Source: an uncultured Treponema sp. (GTDB taxonomy: Bacteria > Spirochaetota > Spirochaetia > Treponematales > Treponemataceae). Taken from it: a stretch of DNA of 64,000 bases. Position numbers and translations under genes: made by a program. Under the pieces are notes generated by a model. The model made no database searches, was not told the origin of the DNA, and was given only the letters and a program-made list of their open reading frames with translations. Location of the stretch: contig ONPD01000006.1 of NCBI GenBank assembly GCA_900319625.1, positions 111,140-175,139 on the forward strand, read 5' to 3'. Positions 7,458 through 16,139 of this stretch are shown here, piece by piece (position 1 is the first letter of the stretch; each line of letters opens with the position of its first letter).

Positions 7458-10400
7458 TTAATCTATATTTTGTTTTTCAAGTTCAATAACTTCTTTCCAT
7501 AGCATTGCAGAGCCCTTATTATGATTTTTTGCGTAATAAAGGGCATGATCTGCATTCATCATAACGGTTGCAAGGTCATGGTGATCGGGAATATCAAGAT
7601 TAGAAGAAAGTCCCATACTGAAGCCAAGAAGATTTTCCGGTGAAACCTCAATGGTACCGCCCAAAAGCTTTTCAAGGTCCGGAATAAAGTAATCTGCTTC
7701 TTTCAGGGCCTGTAAAAGTCTGGCCGCCAGAAATTTTCCGTTCTCTGCAGGAGTATCAGTCATTACAACGACAAATTCATCGCCGCCAAAACGGCTCACA
7801 AAATCAACCGCACGGCAGATTTTCTTCAATAATTTTGCAAAGCAGGAAATCAGAAGGTCGCCCGCCTCGTGGCCGAAATTATCGTTATAATACTTAAAAT
7901 GATCAAGATCGATAAAGGCAATCGATTCCACAAGTGTAAAATGACGGCGGGGAGTATAACGCTGAAGCTTTTCAGATTCGTTGGCAAGAAATTCCTGCAG
8001 AGCCCGGCGGTTTTTCAGCATGGAAAGTAAATCTGTCGAAGAAAGATATAAAAGATACTCTTCCTGCTTAATCATTACAATCTGAGCCTGAATATTGGAA
8101 ATTGCAAGGTTCAGAACATTCTGGACCTCCATTGAGAACTGAACATGAGGCCCCGGTACAATAATTATGCCGCCGTTAAAATCAAATTTAGAAATATTCC
8201 TGAAATACTGATGGAAAACTGAATCATAAATAAAGAAAGGAGTCTTTTCTTCAATACTCTGCTGATAGAGCTCTTCCCAGCGCGAAGGGTAAATTTCATC
8301 TCCGTCATTTCCGGAAGAATAACCTATGGTTTTCCAGCCCTCTTCAGTTCTTTCCGCAATATAAATATTATCAGCAATAACATAATCCATCAGGAGCTGA
8401 ACAACACTTGTAAGATATTCATCAAGCGAAGATGTTTCCGCTCCAAAGGTCATTATCTTATTCAAAAACTGATATTCGTAGATTCTGTTATGAAGCTGAT
8501 TTAAAAGAGATTCCTTTTCGATTTTCTCTTCAAGATATTCCATATTCAGATTCAAAGGCTCAAAAGGAATTACCCCCCTGATATACTCCTCTGGAGTCAT
8601 GGAAGTCTTATTTTTTGTATAGTATGTAAACTTATTTGAAAGGGCTCTTGAAAAGCCCGACTGCATATAAGTAAGGGCCTTATCAAAATAGCCGAAGCGT
8701 TTTAAAGTGCAGGCATATTCGTAGTGCATAAAGACAATTCTATGCTGCTGGGTTGTAAAAATCTCTTCGTAGGCCGAAATACATTCCTCAAAAGCCTCTT
8801 CCGAAAGACTTACATTTCCCTCTGAAAGAAAAATTGATGCCTGAAGGAAGTGGAAGAAAGGTTTTTCAAGATCTGAAATTTCCTTATAAATCTTAAGAAG
8901 ATTTGTGCAGTTATTCTTTGCGTGGACATAATCGCCATTATCAAATTCTATATAGGCCTTATAAAGAATTATGTCTGCCCGGTTTGGTAAATCTGAATAA
9001 AAACTGTTTTCCTTTGCTTCAATAATATGAAGGAATTTTGAAACCTGAGAAAGGATTTCGTAAGCCTTATCAAAATGCCTTGCATAGAAAAGGGCATAAG
9101 CACAGTTATGAATAGTATTCACTATCAAGGAATAATCGGTCAGTTCATAAAGTCTGGAAATTATCGTATTTATAAGGGTATATGCCTCGTAGTAATCACC
9201 TCTTATTAAAGCCTCATAATAAAGTCCGTTTCTGATTTTTAAAAGCGGAGGCAGCTCACCCATCTGAGTCCTCAGTTTATTGCTTTCATTATAGAGAAGC
9301 TTGGCCTTTTCTTTATCCCCCATATTAGAATAGATAACAGCAAGAAGATGTGTAGTAGAAGCAATTTCCGGAATATTTTCAATCTGTTTGGCAAGTTTAA
9401 GGGCTTTATTCAGGGCATCAATTACAACATCCCGCCATCTTGAATCAGCCGCTACAAAAAAAGGAATCTGATTTGATGTATAAATGTAATTGATGGTATA
9501 ACCGGCGCCTTTAAGAACATCAAGCGCATTCTGATACAAATCCATTGCGCTCACACCGTCATAACATTCTGTGGTAAGATATTGCATCATCACAGAAAGA
9601 GGATAAAGTTCCTTATAGTCAATTGCCTCACAAATCTGCTGGGAAAGCAGGGAATATTTTAAAGCCTGGCGGAGATTCCGCTTATTCAGGAAGAGTTTTG
9701 ACAGATAAAGATAAACCTCAGCGGCTGTATAGTCATTTTTAGAAGTTTCAATTACATTGTTAAGATATAAAACTGCTTCATCTGATTCACCGGCATAATA
9801 ATAAGCTAGTCCGATTTCCTTATAAATGCTTCTGATCTGCTCAGGAAAATACGTAAGTACTTTTTTTGACTTTACAATCAGATCGGCAAAATGTTTATTT
9901 TCAGATATAGAAAGGAAAAAGTGGTTATTTCTGAAAATATTCATTACTTCTGAATAGGTAAATTCGCGGTCATATTTAGGCTTAATAAAATCAGAAGTCA
10001 GGGTCCTGTCACTTTCATCACTGATATTTAAGAAATTTAAATCGTTACTGTGCTCGTTAAAATACAATCTGAGTTTTTCAATGGAATTATCCTCATCAAG
10101 GGAATCAATACAAAAGGTAACTGTAGCCTTGATATTTGCATTTTCCATATCGTGAAGGATTTCTGCCGCTTCCTCACACATCTGCTGGGCATTAAGAATC
10201 AAAAAATTACCGCTGGAAAGCTCCTCTAAGAGAGAAATAATTGTCTGCCGGATTGTTTTCTTTTCAAAATTAATGTCGTCGTTTATAAAAACATCCTGAC
10301 GAATTTCTGTACTTCCAGTCTGTAAAAAGGTTCTGAAAGTCTTTTTTTGCGGAAAATAACAATAGTCATCAAGAACCGCTTCACTTACCTTAAAATGTGA

Positions 10401-10622
10401 AAGAATGTTCAAAAATGGAGAAAGAGGAGTAAAATCTTCGGAAACGTCAATGATAGTAATATCACTATCCTTAAGTAAGAGAGGAAGTTCCTTAAGATAG
10501 GCCGGAGTTCCTGTTATGAACTTAACCTGATATCCGGCCTCAAACAAAAACTCCTTTATTACTTCGGACTGAACTTCCGAAAGATTTTTAATTTTGTTTT
10601 TTTTATTTGCAAATCTTTTCAA
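7458..10622 (-). CDS. TPR-repeat diguanylate cyclase
   Basis: This 1054-residue soluble protein has four parts: an N-terminal receiver-like alpha/beta segment (about 30-200), a long TPR-type helical region (about 240-690), a GAF-like segment (about 730-870) and a C-terminal GGDEF domain (about 885-1045). The catalytic GGDEF is intact at 946-950. An RAVD inhibitory I-site lies five residues before it, so it should make cyclic-di-GMP with product feedback. No membrane span is seen. The best start is TTG at 10622, giving a 20-base overlap with hisC; no clear Shine-Dalgarno precedes it, so the start is uncertain. The architecture resembles bacterial TPR-GGDEF regulators that sense through protein contacts. 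Confidence 0.87.
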   Translation of the reverse strand: MKRFANKKNKIKNLSEVQSEVIKEFLFEAGYQVKFITGTPAYLKELPLLLKDSDITIIDVSEDFTPLSPFLNILSHFKVSEAVLDDYCYFPQKKTFRTFLQTGSTEIRQDVFINDDINFEKKTIRQTIISLLEELSSGNFLILNAQQMCEEAAEILHDMENANIKATVTFCIDSLDEDNSIEKLRLYFNEHSNDLNFLNISDESDRTLTSDFIKPKYDREFTYSEVMNIFRNNHFFLSISENKHFADLIVKSKKVLTYFPEQIRSIYKEIGLAYYYAGESDEAVLYLNNVIETSKNDYTAAEVYLYLSKLFLNKRNLRQALKYSLLSQQICEAIDYKELYPLSVMMQYLTTECYDGVSAMDLYQNALDVLKGAGYTINYIYTSNQIPFFVAADSRWRDVVIDALNKALKLAKQIENIPEIASTTHLLAVIYSNMGDKEKAKLLYNESNKLRTQMGELPPLLKIRNGLYYEALIRGDYYEAYTLINTIISRLYELTDYSLIVNTIHNCAYALFYARHFDKAYEILSQVSKFLHIIEAKENSFYSDLPNRADIILYKAYIEFDNGDYVHAKNNCTNLLKIYKEISDLEKPFFHFLQASIFLSEGNVSLSEEAFEECISAYEEIFTTQQHRIVFMHYEYACTLKRFGYFDKALTYMQSGFSRALSNKFTYYTKNKTSMTPEEYIRGVIPFEPLNLNMEYLEEKIEKESLLNQLHNRIYEYQFLNKIMTFGAETSSLDEYLTSVVQLLMDYVIADNIYIAERTEEGWKTIGYSSGNDGDEIYPSRWEELYQQSIEEKTPFFIYDSVFHQYFRNISKFDFNGGIIIVPGPHVQFSMEVQNVLNLAISNIQAQIVMIKQEEYLLYLSSTDLLSMLKNRRALQEFLANESEKLQRYTPRRHFTLVESIAFIDLDHFKYYNDNFGHEAGDLLISCFAKLLKKICRAVDFVSRFGGDEFVVVMTDTPAENGKFLAARLLQALKEADYFIPDLEKLLGGTIEVSPENLLGFSMGLSSNLDIPDHHDLATVMMNADHALYYAKNHNKGSAMLWKEVIELEKQNID

Positions 10623-11763
10623 TTATGCTTTTTAATTTCTCCATCTGTTCTTTGGTTCCGATTGTAATACGCACAAAATCTTCAATTCCCGGTGTATTAA
10701 AATGACGGATAAGAATTCCTTCTTCCTTTACTTTTTTGTAAAGTTCGCTGCCGGCAATTCCGTCTTTTTTTGCAAAGAGGAAGTTTGTCTGAGATTTCAA
10801 AACGTAAAAACCTTTGTCATTTAAAAAATTATAAAACGAGTCGCGCTGGTCTGCAACTTTTTTTGCACATTCAGCGTAATAGGCCGGATTTTGGCAGGCT
10901 GCAACGCCCGCTACCTGAGCAACTGCATCAATCGGGAAGTGATTTACGCTGTTTTTTACAGTTGTAACGATATTTACAAGTTCCGGATTTGCAACAATAT
11001 AGCCAAGTCGCTGTCCTGCCCCGCAAAGACTCTTAGAGAAAGTACGCACGATTACAAGATTTTTAAAATCCTTCAAAAGAGGGATGCAGGATTGGCCGCC
11101 AAAGTCACAGTAGGCTTCGTCTACAATAAAGATTTCATCTGATGAAGCTGATCCCAGCATTTGTCGTACCTGCTCACGGGTAAGTCCCAGGCCTGTAGGT
11201 GCGTTAGGGTTTGCAAAAATAATTCCGCCCTTATTGCCTGCGGCACGTTTAAGCATTTCGTCAGTATCCAGAGTCCAGTCAGAACACAAAGGAACATTAT
11301 CCATAGGGATATTGTAAAAGCCTGCATAAACCGGGTAAAAACTGTAGGTAAACTGAGGCATTACAAACTTCTTTGAAGAGTCAAAGAAAGCATAGAATAC
11401 AAAAGAAAGAACTTCGTCGCTGCCGTTTCCGCTGTAAATCATTTCCGGAGTTACAGTGAAAGGGATTTTGTCCTGGTCGGCAGGGCTAACTTCCCCACTG
11501 GCTGATACCTTAGAACGGCATAGAAGGCCGCCAGTCTTATTGAGCATATCTGCAATTGCTGCGTGAAGCTCGTTTGAATCCGGGTCAGGATATACGCCCA
11601 GTTTTTCCGGGTGATTCTGAACAAAATCAATTACCGCTTTCTGAACTTCCGGACTTGGCGGATAAGGATTTTCGTTTGCATTAATTTTTATATAGTCTCT
11701 GTCTTTAGGCTGTTCACCCGGAACATAAGGGTGAAGGCCATTCATTCTGCTTGATGTTAACAT
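10603..11763 (-). CDS. hisC: Histidinol-phosphate aminotransferase
   Basis: HisC is a PLP-dependent fold-type I aminotransferase that converts imidazole-acetol phosphate and glutamate to histidinol phosphate. The 386-residue product has ANENPYPPSP near the N-terminus, SGNGSDEVL, NPNAPTGLG, VDEAYCDFGG and the PLP-lysine block RTFSKSLCGAGQRLGY. The ATG at 11763 overlaps the argS stop (TAATG) and agrees with the family N-terminus. Residues about 78-104 form an extra Ser/Ala-rich loop before ITPEM-like sequence that most HisC proteins lack. No other his genes are nearby. Activity on related aromatic substrates cannot be excluded. Confidence 0.88.
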   Translation of the reverse strand: MLTSSRMNGLHPYVPGEQPKDRDYIKINANENPYPPSPEVQKAVIDFVQNHPEKLGVYPDPDSNELHAAIADMLNKTGGLLCRSKVSASGEVSPADQDKIPFTVTPEMIYSGNGSDEVLSFVFYAFFDSSKKFVMPQFTYSFYPVYAGFYNIPMDNVPLCSDWTLDTDEMLKRAAGNKGGIIFANPNAPTGLGLTREQVRQMLGSASSDEIFIVDEAYCDFGGQSCIPLLKDFKNLVIVRTFSKSLCGAGQRLGYIVANPELVNIVTTVKNSVNHFPIDAVAQVAGVAACQNPAYYAECAKKVADQRDSFYNFLNDKGFYVLKSQTNFLFAKKDGIAGSELYKKVKEEGILIRHFNTPGIEDFVRITIGTKEQMEKLKSIIEKICK

Positions 11764-13586
11764 TACATACGCTCCAAATATGGCACAAGTACCAGATTCA
11801 TTGCATTCTTCATTACCTGCAAAGTACATTCTGCAAGGTAAAGGCGGGCAGCAGCAACTTTCTTATCTTCTGCGTTCATTATAGAACAGTTCTGATAGAA
11901 CTTACTGAAGAGCTTGCTTGTTTCGTAAAGGTAAGCGGCCATTACGCTTGAATCAAGATTTTCTGCTGCTTTCTGAACAGTTGCAGGGTAATCTCCAAGC
12001 TGCTTGATAAGTTCCCATTCTTCTGCTGCCTTCAAAAGTGCAACGCTTTCTGCCGAATAATCAGCCTTAAGTCCGGCATCTGCTGCCTTACCCAAAATTG
12101 AGTTGATTCTGGCCCCCATGTACTGAAGGTATGGACCTGTATTTCCGTTAAAACTGAGCGACTCTTCTGGATTAAAAAGCATGTCCTTAATAGGTGTTGC
12201 CTGTAGCAGGTAATAATGCAAAGCACCAAGCGCTACTTTTTCTGCAACATCGTCTGCGTCACCTACATCGCCGTCGCGGCCACGTTCCTTAATTGCTTCC
12301 AGAGCCTGAGCGTGAAGGGAATCAATCAAATCATCAGCATCAACGATTGTACCTTCGCGGCTCTTCATACGTCCGCTTGGAAGGTTTACAAGACCGTAGC
12401 TAAGGTGATAAAGCTTATCTGCCCATTCAAATCCCAGTTTTTTGAGGATATGGAAGAGAATCTTAAAGTGGTAATTCTGCTCGCTTGCAACAACATAAAC
12501 CAGCTGGTTAAAAGCCCAGTCGTCGTGGCGGCTGATTGCAGTACCAATATCCTGAGTAATATAAACAGAAGTTCCGTCCTTGCGGAGAAGAACTTTTTCG
12601 TGATTGTCTTCGTCTTTTCCCTTGCCGACTACGTCTGTTACATCAATGCGAACAGAACCGTCTTCAGCCTTAAAGAATACGCCTTTTTCCAAACCTTTTA
12701 GAATTTCATCCTTTCCCTTAAGGTAGGTTTCGCTTTCCATATAAAGCTTATCAAAAGAAACTCCTGTTCTGGCATATGTTTCCTTTACGCCTTCCAGAGT
12801 CCAGTCGTTCATCTTCTGCCAGAGCTCTCGGATTTCAGGATCACCCTGCTCCCACTTAATAAGCATATCTTCTGCCATCTGATTTGCTTCAGGATGAGCA
12901 GTTTCAGGCTTGTCTTTTTCGCCCTTAAGGTAGCGGTCAAATTCAATATAGCACTGACCAACAAAGTGGTCGCCCTTCATTCCAAGGCTTTCAGGAGTAT
13001 CGCCCTTTGCTTCGTGGAAAAGCTTGTAAGCAAGCATAGACTTACAGATGTGAACACCGCGGTTATTAATGAGGTCTACCTTGTAAACTTCAGCGCCCGC
13101 AGCCTTAAGAATGCGGCTTACAGATTCACCAAGGGCATCGTTACGCAAATGTCCCAGGTGAAGAGGCTTATTTGTATTTGGAGAAGAATATTCAACCATT
13201 ACGCGGCGGCCTGCAAGAGGCTTTTTACCGTCAGAGCCGAATGAACCGTATTCATCCTTCTGAGCGCGGATTGCATCCAAAATACCTGCAGCGCTTCCTG
13301 CCTTATCAAGCTTTACGTTTACGTAAGGGCCAACGGCAAGGAATTCACCGATTGATTTATCTGTAATAAGCTTTGCAACCTCTGCAGCAATCTGTGGAGG
13401 TGCCATATGAAGTGATTTTGCAAATGCAAAAAGAGGAACTCCAAGGTCACCCATCTCTGGTTTTGGAGGAGTTACAACCTGAATATTTTCTTCTTTTGCA
13501 AGCTCTGCGTCCGGAGCCTTAGCTTTTATAAACTCATTAAGAGCCGCACAAACAACCTGGCGGCATACTGATTTTGCATCTGCCAT
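11763..13586 (-). CDS. argS: Arginyl-tRNA synthetase
   Basis: ArgS charges tRNA-Arg and is a class I synthetase. The 607-residue length is typical. An N-terminal Add-1 domain is followed by the HIGH-equivalent HLGH (residues 143-146, in PNTNKPLHLGHLRND), the KMSKS-equivalent GRMKSREGTIVD, and the DALR anticodon-binding domain with the usual C-terminal region ending VPYLERM. AGGA lies about 10 bases before the ATG. It heads the argS-hisC-GGDEF-phosphoesterase unit and has its own strong promoter. Confidence 0.95.
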   Translation of the reverse strand: MADAKSVCRQVVCAALNEFIKAKAPDAELAKEENIQVVTPPKPEMGDLGVPLFAFAKSLHMAPPQIAAEVAKLITDKSIGEFLAVGPYVNVKLDKAGSAAGILDAIRAQKDEYGSFGSDGKKPLAGRRVMVEYSSPNTNKPLHLGHLRNDALGESVSRILKAAGAEVYKVDLINNRGVHICKSMLAYKLFHEAKGDTPESLGMKGDHFVGQCYIEFDRYLKGEKDKPETAHPEANQMAEDMLIKWEQGDPEIRELWQKMNDWTLEGVKETYARTGVSFDKLYMESETYLKGKDEILKGLEKGVFFKAEDGSVRIDVTDVVGKGKDEDNHEKVLLRKDGTSVYITQDIGTAISRHDDWAFNQLVYVVASEQNYHFKILFHILKKLGFEWADKLYHLSYGLVNLPSGRMKSREGTIVDADDLIDSLHAQALEAIKERGRDGDVGDADDVAEKVALGALHYYLLQATPIKDMLFNPEESLSFNGNTGPYLQYMGARINSILGKAADAGLKADYSAESVALLKAAEEWELIKQLGDYPATVQKAAENLDSSVMAAYLYETSKLFSKFYQNCSIMNAEDKKVAAARLYLAECTLQVMKNAMNLVLVPYLERM

Positions 13587-13594
13587 ATAAAATT

Positions 13595-13645
13595 CCTGAA
13601 ATAAAAAGATTGCTTTATTTTATTGAATTTCAGGCATTGTTACAA
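13595..13645 (-). promoter_or_regulatory. argS promoter with overlapping inverted repeat
   Basis: Read on the minus strand: TTGTAA (13645-13640), a 17-base spacer and TAAAAT (13622-13617). An inverted repeat (CCTGAAAT at 13634-13627, ATTTCAGG at 13602-13595) has one arm in the spacer and the other just before the Shine-Dalgarno. It could be an operator; the upstream arm would not be transcribed, so an RNA hairpin is less likely. Confidence 0.6.
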
Positions 13646-13656
13646 CTTAACGGCTT

Positions 13657-14688
13657 TCAGCGGTTTTTAGACTTCTTTTCCGAACGGGAAGATTTCTTCT
13701 GCTTTTTAATTCTTTCCCTTCTTGCCCTCATCTTTGAAATGCTTTCCTTATTAATGTTCAGAGCAAGATGAGTAAGCACAACAGAAACAACACAGCAAAC
13801 CGAAATGCAGATCAGAGGAATATAGCGTGGCAGCGTATCAAAAGGCAGCTTTACGTTCATTCCAAAGTAACTTGTAACAAAGGTAGGAGACATCATAAGT
13901 ATGTTGATGATGGCAAGCTTTTTCATCACGTTGTTCAGGTTGTTGGAGATGATTGAGTCGTAAGTATTCATTACATTGAACATAATGCTTGAATAGGTGT
14001 CGGCCATTTCAATCGCCTGCTTATTGTCAATCATTACGCCTTCTACAAAATCAATGTCATCCTCGTCAAATTTGATAAGACGGGTCGTGCGCATTTTCTG
14101 CAGAAGAAGAGAATTACTTTTAAGCGAAGTTGTAAAATAAACCAGGGATTTTTCAAGGCTCATCATCTGCATGATTTCACGGTTTTCAATCTCCAGCTTC
14201 ATTTCGTTTTGAATGCCGGTCGAACGGCGGTTGATTTCCTTAAGGTATCTAAGGAAGTTCAAATTGGCACGGTTCAAAATCTGCACGATAAACGAAGGAA
14301 AATCTGTAAGGCGCACGTTTCTCACGCGGTTAGATCCAAAATCCTTGAGAACTTCGCTGTCTGTCCAGCAAAGAGTGATGATTGTACGTCCCTTGATAAT
14401 GATGCCGACAGGAACAGTAAAATAAGGAGTTTCTGCTGCCGGATCATAAACCGGAACCCTTACAATGGTAAGAATATAGCCAGATTCACCATCCTCAATT
14501 CGAGAAAGTTCATCAGGGTCCAGAACGTCCAGGATGTGGTCCTGTTCAATTTCATATTCAGTCTGAATGATTTCAGCTTCATCGTGATTTACGTTTCGTG
14601 CATCAATCCAAAGAGGTTTTGTCTTATCAACGTCATCCTTTTTGCATTTAAAGAAGCGTCCAGCTTCCTGCTGCCAGTATGTAATCAT
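13657..14688 (-). CDS. corA: CorA-family magnesium/divalent cation transporter
   Basis: CorA proteins are pentameric inner-membrane channels for Mg2+ (some for Co2+, Ni2+ or Zn2+). The 343-residue product has a long acidic/helical cytoplasmic domain. Two C-terminal membrane helices (about 270-290 and 300-322) are joined after the signature YFGMN (in TSYFGMNVKLPF), and the tail is very basic. The Shine-Dalgarno GAGG sits inside a predicted hairpin, and a short ORF lies upstream, suggesting translational control. Its stop is 70 bases before the argS start on the same strand. Confidence 0.9.
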   Translation of the reverse strand: MITYWQQEAGRFFKCKKDDVDKTKPLWIDARNVNHDEAEIIQTEYEIEQDHILDVLDPDELSRIEDGESGYILTIVRVPVYDPAAETPYFTVPVGIIIKGRTIITLCWTDSEVLKDFGSNRVRNVRLTDFPSFIVQILNRANLNFLRYLKEINRRSTGIQNEMKLEIENREIMQMMSLEKSLVYFTTSLKSNSLLLQKMRTTRLIKFDEDDIDFVEGVMIDNKQAIEMADTYSSIMFNVMNTYDSIISNNLNNVMKKLAIINILMMSPTFVTSYFGMNVKLPFDTLPRYIPLICISVCCVVSVVLTHLALNINKESISKMRARRERIKKQKKSSRSEKKSKNR

Positions 14689-14691
14689 AAT

Positions 14692-14721
14692 TTTTCCTCA
14701 CTGATAATGCCTTGAGGAAAA
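14692..14721 (-). promoter_or_regulatory. corA: Hairpin enclosing the corA ribosome-binding site
   Basis: In the mRNA, TTTTCCTCA (14721-14713) pairs perfectly with TGAGGAAAA (14700-14692) over a 12-base loop. The second arm contains the GAGG that should serve as corA Shine-Dalgarno, four bases before the ATG at 14688. The hairpin would therefore mask initiation. A GGAAAA segment inside the upstream short ORF (14752-14747) could compete for the first arm. Confidence 0.6.
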
Positions 14722-14736
14722 TAAAAGAAGGTATTT

Positions 14737-14808
14737 TTAGAGGGATTTTTCCAGAAGGCTGCGATTTTTGATTAATAAAAATATGGGATACCCGGAGCTA
14801 CCGTCCAT
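14737..14808 (-). CDS. 23-residue leader peptide upstream of corA
   Basis: A 24-codon frame (23 residues plus TAA) starts at ATG 14808, five bases after a perfect AGGAGG (14819-14814). This is the strongest Shine-Dalgarno I noted in the window. It lies in the corA leader, downstream of a good promoter, and ends 48 bases before corA. The peptide starts MDGSSGYPIF and has a short hydrophobic middle and basic/polar end. Its placement just before an RBS-masking hairpin is the layout of a regulatory leader ORF. Leader ORFs before Mg2+ transporter genes (for example corL and mgtL in enterobacteria) are known; homology to those is not claimed. Confidence 0.55.
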   Translation of the reverse strand: MDGSSGYPIFLLIKNRSLLEKSL

Positions 14809-14836
14809 ATATGCCTCCTGTTAAAAAGATTAAATT

Positions 14837-14865
14837 ATTATAGCAAAAATTACCCCGGATGGCAA
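14837..14865 (-). promoter_or_regulatory. Promoter of the corA leader transcript
   Basis: Minus strand: TTGCCA (14865-14860), a 17-base spacer and TATAAT (14842-14837). Transcription should begin near 14830, giving a leader of roughly 140 bases before corA. Confidence 0.7.
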
Positions 14866-14870
14866 ATTCA

Positions 14871-14914
14871 CTTCTGTTAAAAAAGAAACCGCAAGACCGT
14901 TGCCAGCCTTGCGG
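14871..14914 (-). terminator. Intrinsic terminator of the sugar ABC operon
   Basis: Minus strand: CCGCAAG (14914-14908) and CTTGCGG (14895-14889) form a stem over a 12-base loop, followed by TTTCTTTTTT. It lies about 30 bases after the permease stop and just before the corA promoter. Confidence 0.85.
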
Positions 14915-14945
14915 AAAATTTATTAGAGGAGAATTTGGATCAAGA

Positions 14946-16112
14946 TTAGATCTTTACGCGGCGTGCGCGTACGTCGAACAATACGGCAGCAATCAAAACA
15001 GCACCACGAACGATGTACTGCAAAGAAATACCTACACCCATAAGGTTCATACCGTTTGTCAAAGAAGACATTACAAGAGCACCAATCATTGTTCCTGTAA
15101 CTTTACCAACACCACCAGAAGCTGATGTACCACCAACGTAAGAAGAAGCGATGGCATCCATTTCGAAGGCGTTACCAGCTGTTGGAGTAGCTGACTGAAG
15201 ACGTGCTGCAAACAATACACCAGCAAGACCGGCGAGCATACCCATGTTACAGAATACGAACATCAAAATCTTTTCAACCTTAATACCAGAAAGCTGAGCA
15301 GCTTCACGGTTACCACCTACTGCGTAGATGTGGCGTCCAAGAACAGTGTTGTTTGTCATAAAGTGGTAAATACCAAGTACAACAAGTACGATTACGATTG
15401 TCCATGAAAGTCCATGATACTGTGCAAGCTTTGTTGTGAAGAAGAGAATCAACACAGCCATAAAGAAGAGCTTTGCAAGGAACAAGGTTCTTGGTGTATC
15501 AGAAAGACCATATTTAGCCTTGTTAGCACGAGCTCTGATTTCAGAACCGATAAGACATCCAACAAGAGCAATACCAAGAATCATTGTAAGGATATGAATG
15601 TCGTGTTCACCACCGATATCTGGAATAAATCCGTTACCAAGAGCATTGAAAGTTTCATTCTTAATTACAATTGTACCTGTAGAACCTGTTACCAGAAGCA
15701 GGGCACCACGGAAAATGAACATACCAGCCAGAGTTACAACGAAAGGTGGAACCTCACATTTTGCAACAAGGAATCCCTGGTAAGCACCAATCAAAATACC
15801 AACAAGCATTGCGCCAAGTACAAGGAAAACTACCGGAATATGCTCGTTTACAAGCATAAGGCGGGCAACAAGAGCGCCGATAAAACCACAGACATAACCA
15901 ACAGAAAGGTCAATCTGAAGGTCAATCAAAATCAATGTCATACCGATTGCAAGAACTGCAACATAACCTGTCTGATCGAACAAGTTACTGAGGTTGCGGG
16001 CATTCATAAAAATACCGTCTGTTGTCAATGTAAAGAAAAGCATTACAGCAAGCAAAGCGATAAACATACCGTAAGAGCGCATGTTACGCTTAATTATTGT
16101 TAATGTACCCAT
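14946..16112 (-). CDS. gguB: Sugar ABC transporter permease (GguB/XylH type)
   Basis: This 388-residue polytopic protein is the membrane channel of a monosaccharide ABC importer of the CUT2 class. It has about ten hydrophobic helices and CUT2 permease landmarks: GMTLILIDLQIDLSVG (about 57-72), GAYQGFLVAKCEVPPFVVTLAGM and the loop GRHIYAVGGNREAAQLSGIKV, followed by the GGTSASGGVGKVTGTMIGA region. It follows the ATPase gene by 27 bases in the same operon and is followed by a strong terminator. The long interdomain loop rich in charged residues (about 195-215) fits the XylH/GguB subgroup rather than RbsC. Confidence 0.9.
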   Translation of the reverse strand: MGTLTIIKRNMRSYGMFIALLAVMLFFTLTTDGIFMNARNLSNLFDQTGYVAVLAIGMTLILIDLQIDLSVGYVCGFIGALVARLMLVNEHIPVVFLVLGAMLVGILIGAYQGFLVAKCEVPPFVVTLAGMFIFRGALLLVTGSTGTIVIKNETFNALGNGFIPDIGGEHDIHILTMILGIALVGCLIGSEIRARANKAKYGLSDTPRTLFLAKLFFMAVLILFFTTKLAQYHGLSWTIVIVLVVLGIYHFMTNNTVLGRHIYAVGGNREAAQLSGIKVEKILMFVFCNMGMLAGLAGVLFAARLQSATPTAGNAFEMDAIASSYVGGTSASGGVGKVTGTMIGALVMSSLTNGMNLMGVGISLQYIVRGAVLIAAVLFDVRARRVKI

Positions 16113-16139
16113 TTTTTATCTCCATTAAATATTTACAAA

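Noticed and set aside
13595..13634. RNA hairpin masking the argS ribosome-binding site
   Set aside because: The upstream arm lies before the predicted transcription start, so it would not be in the mRNA; kept only as a possible DNA operator.
15414..16103. 229-codon plus-strand frame opposite the sugar permease
   Set aside because: Composition (Asn, Lys, Cys and Thr rich) is that of an antisense shadow, and the permease on the other strand is certain.
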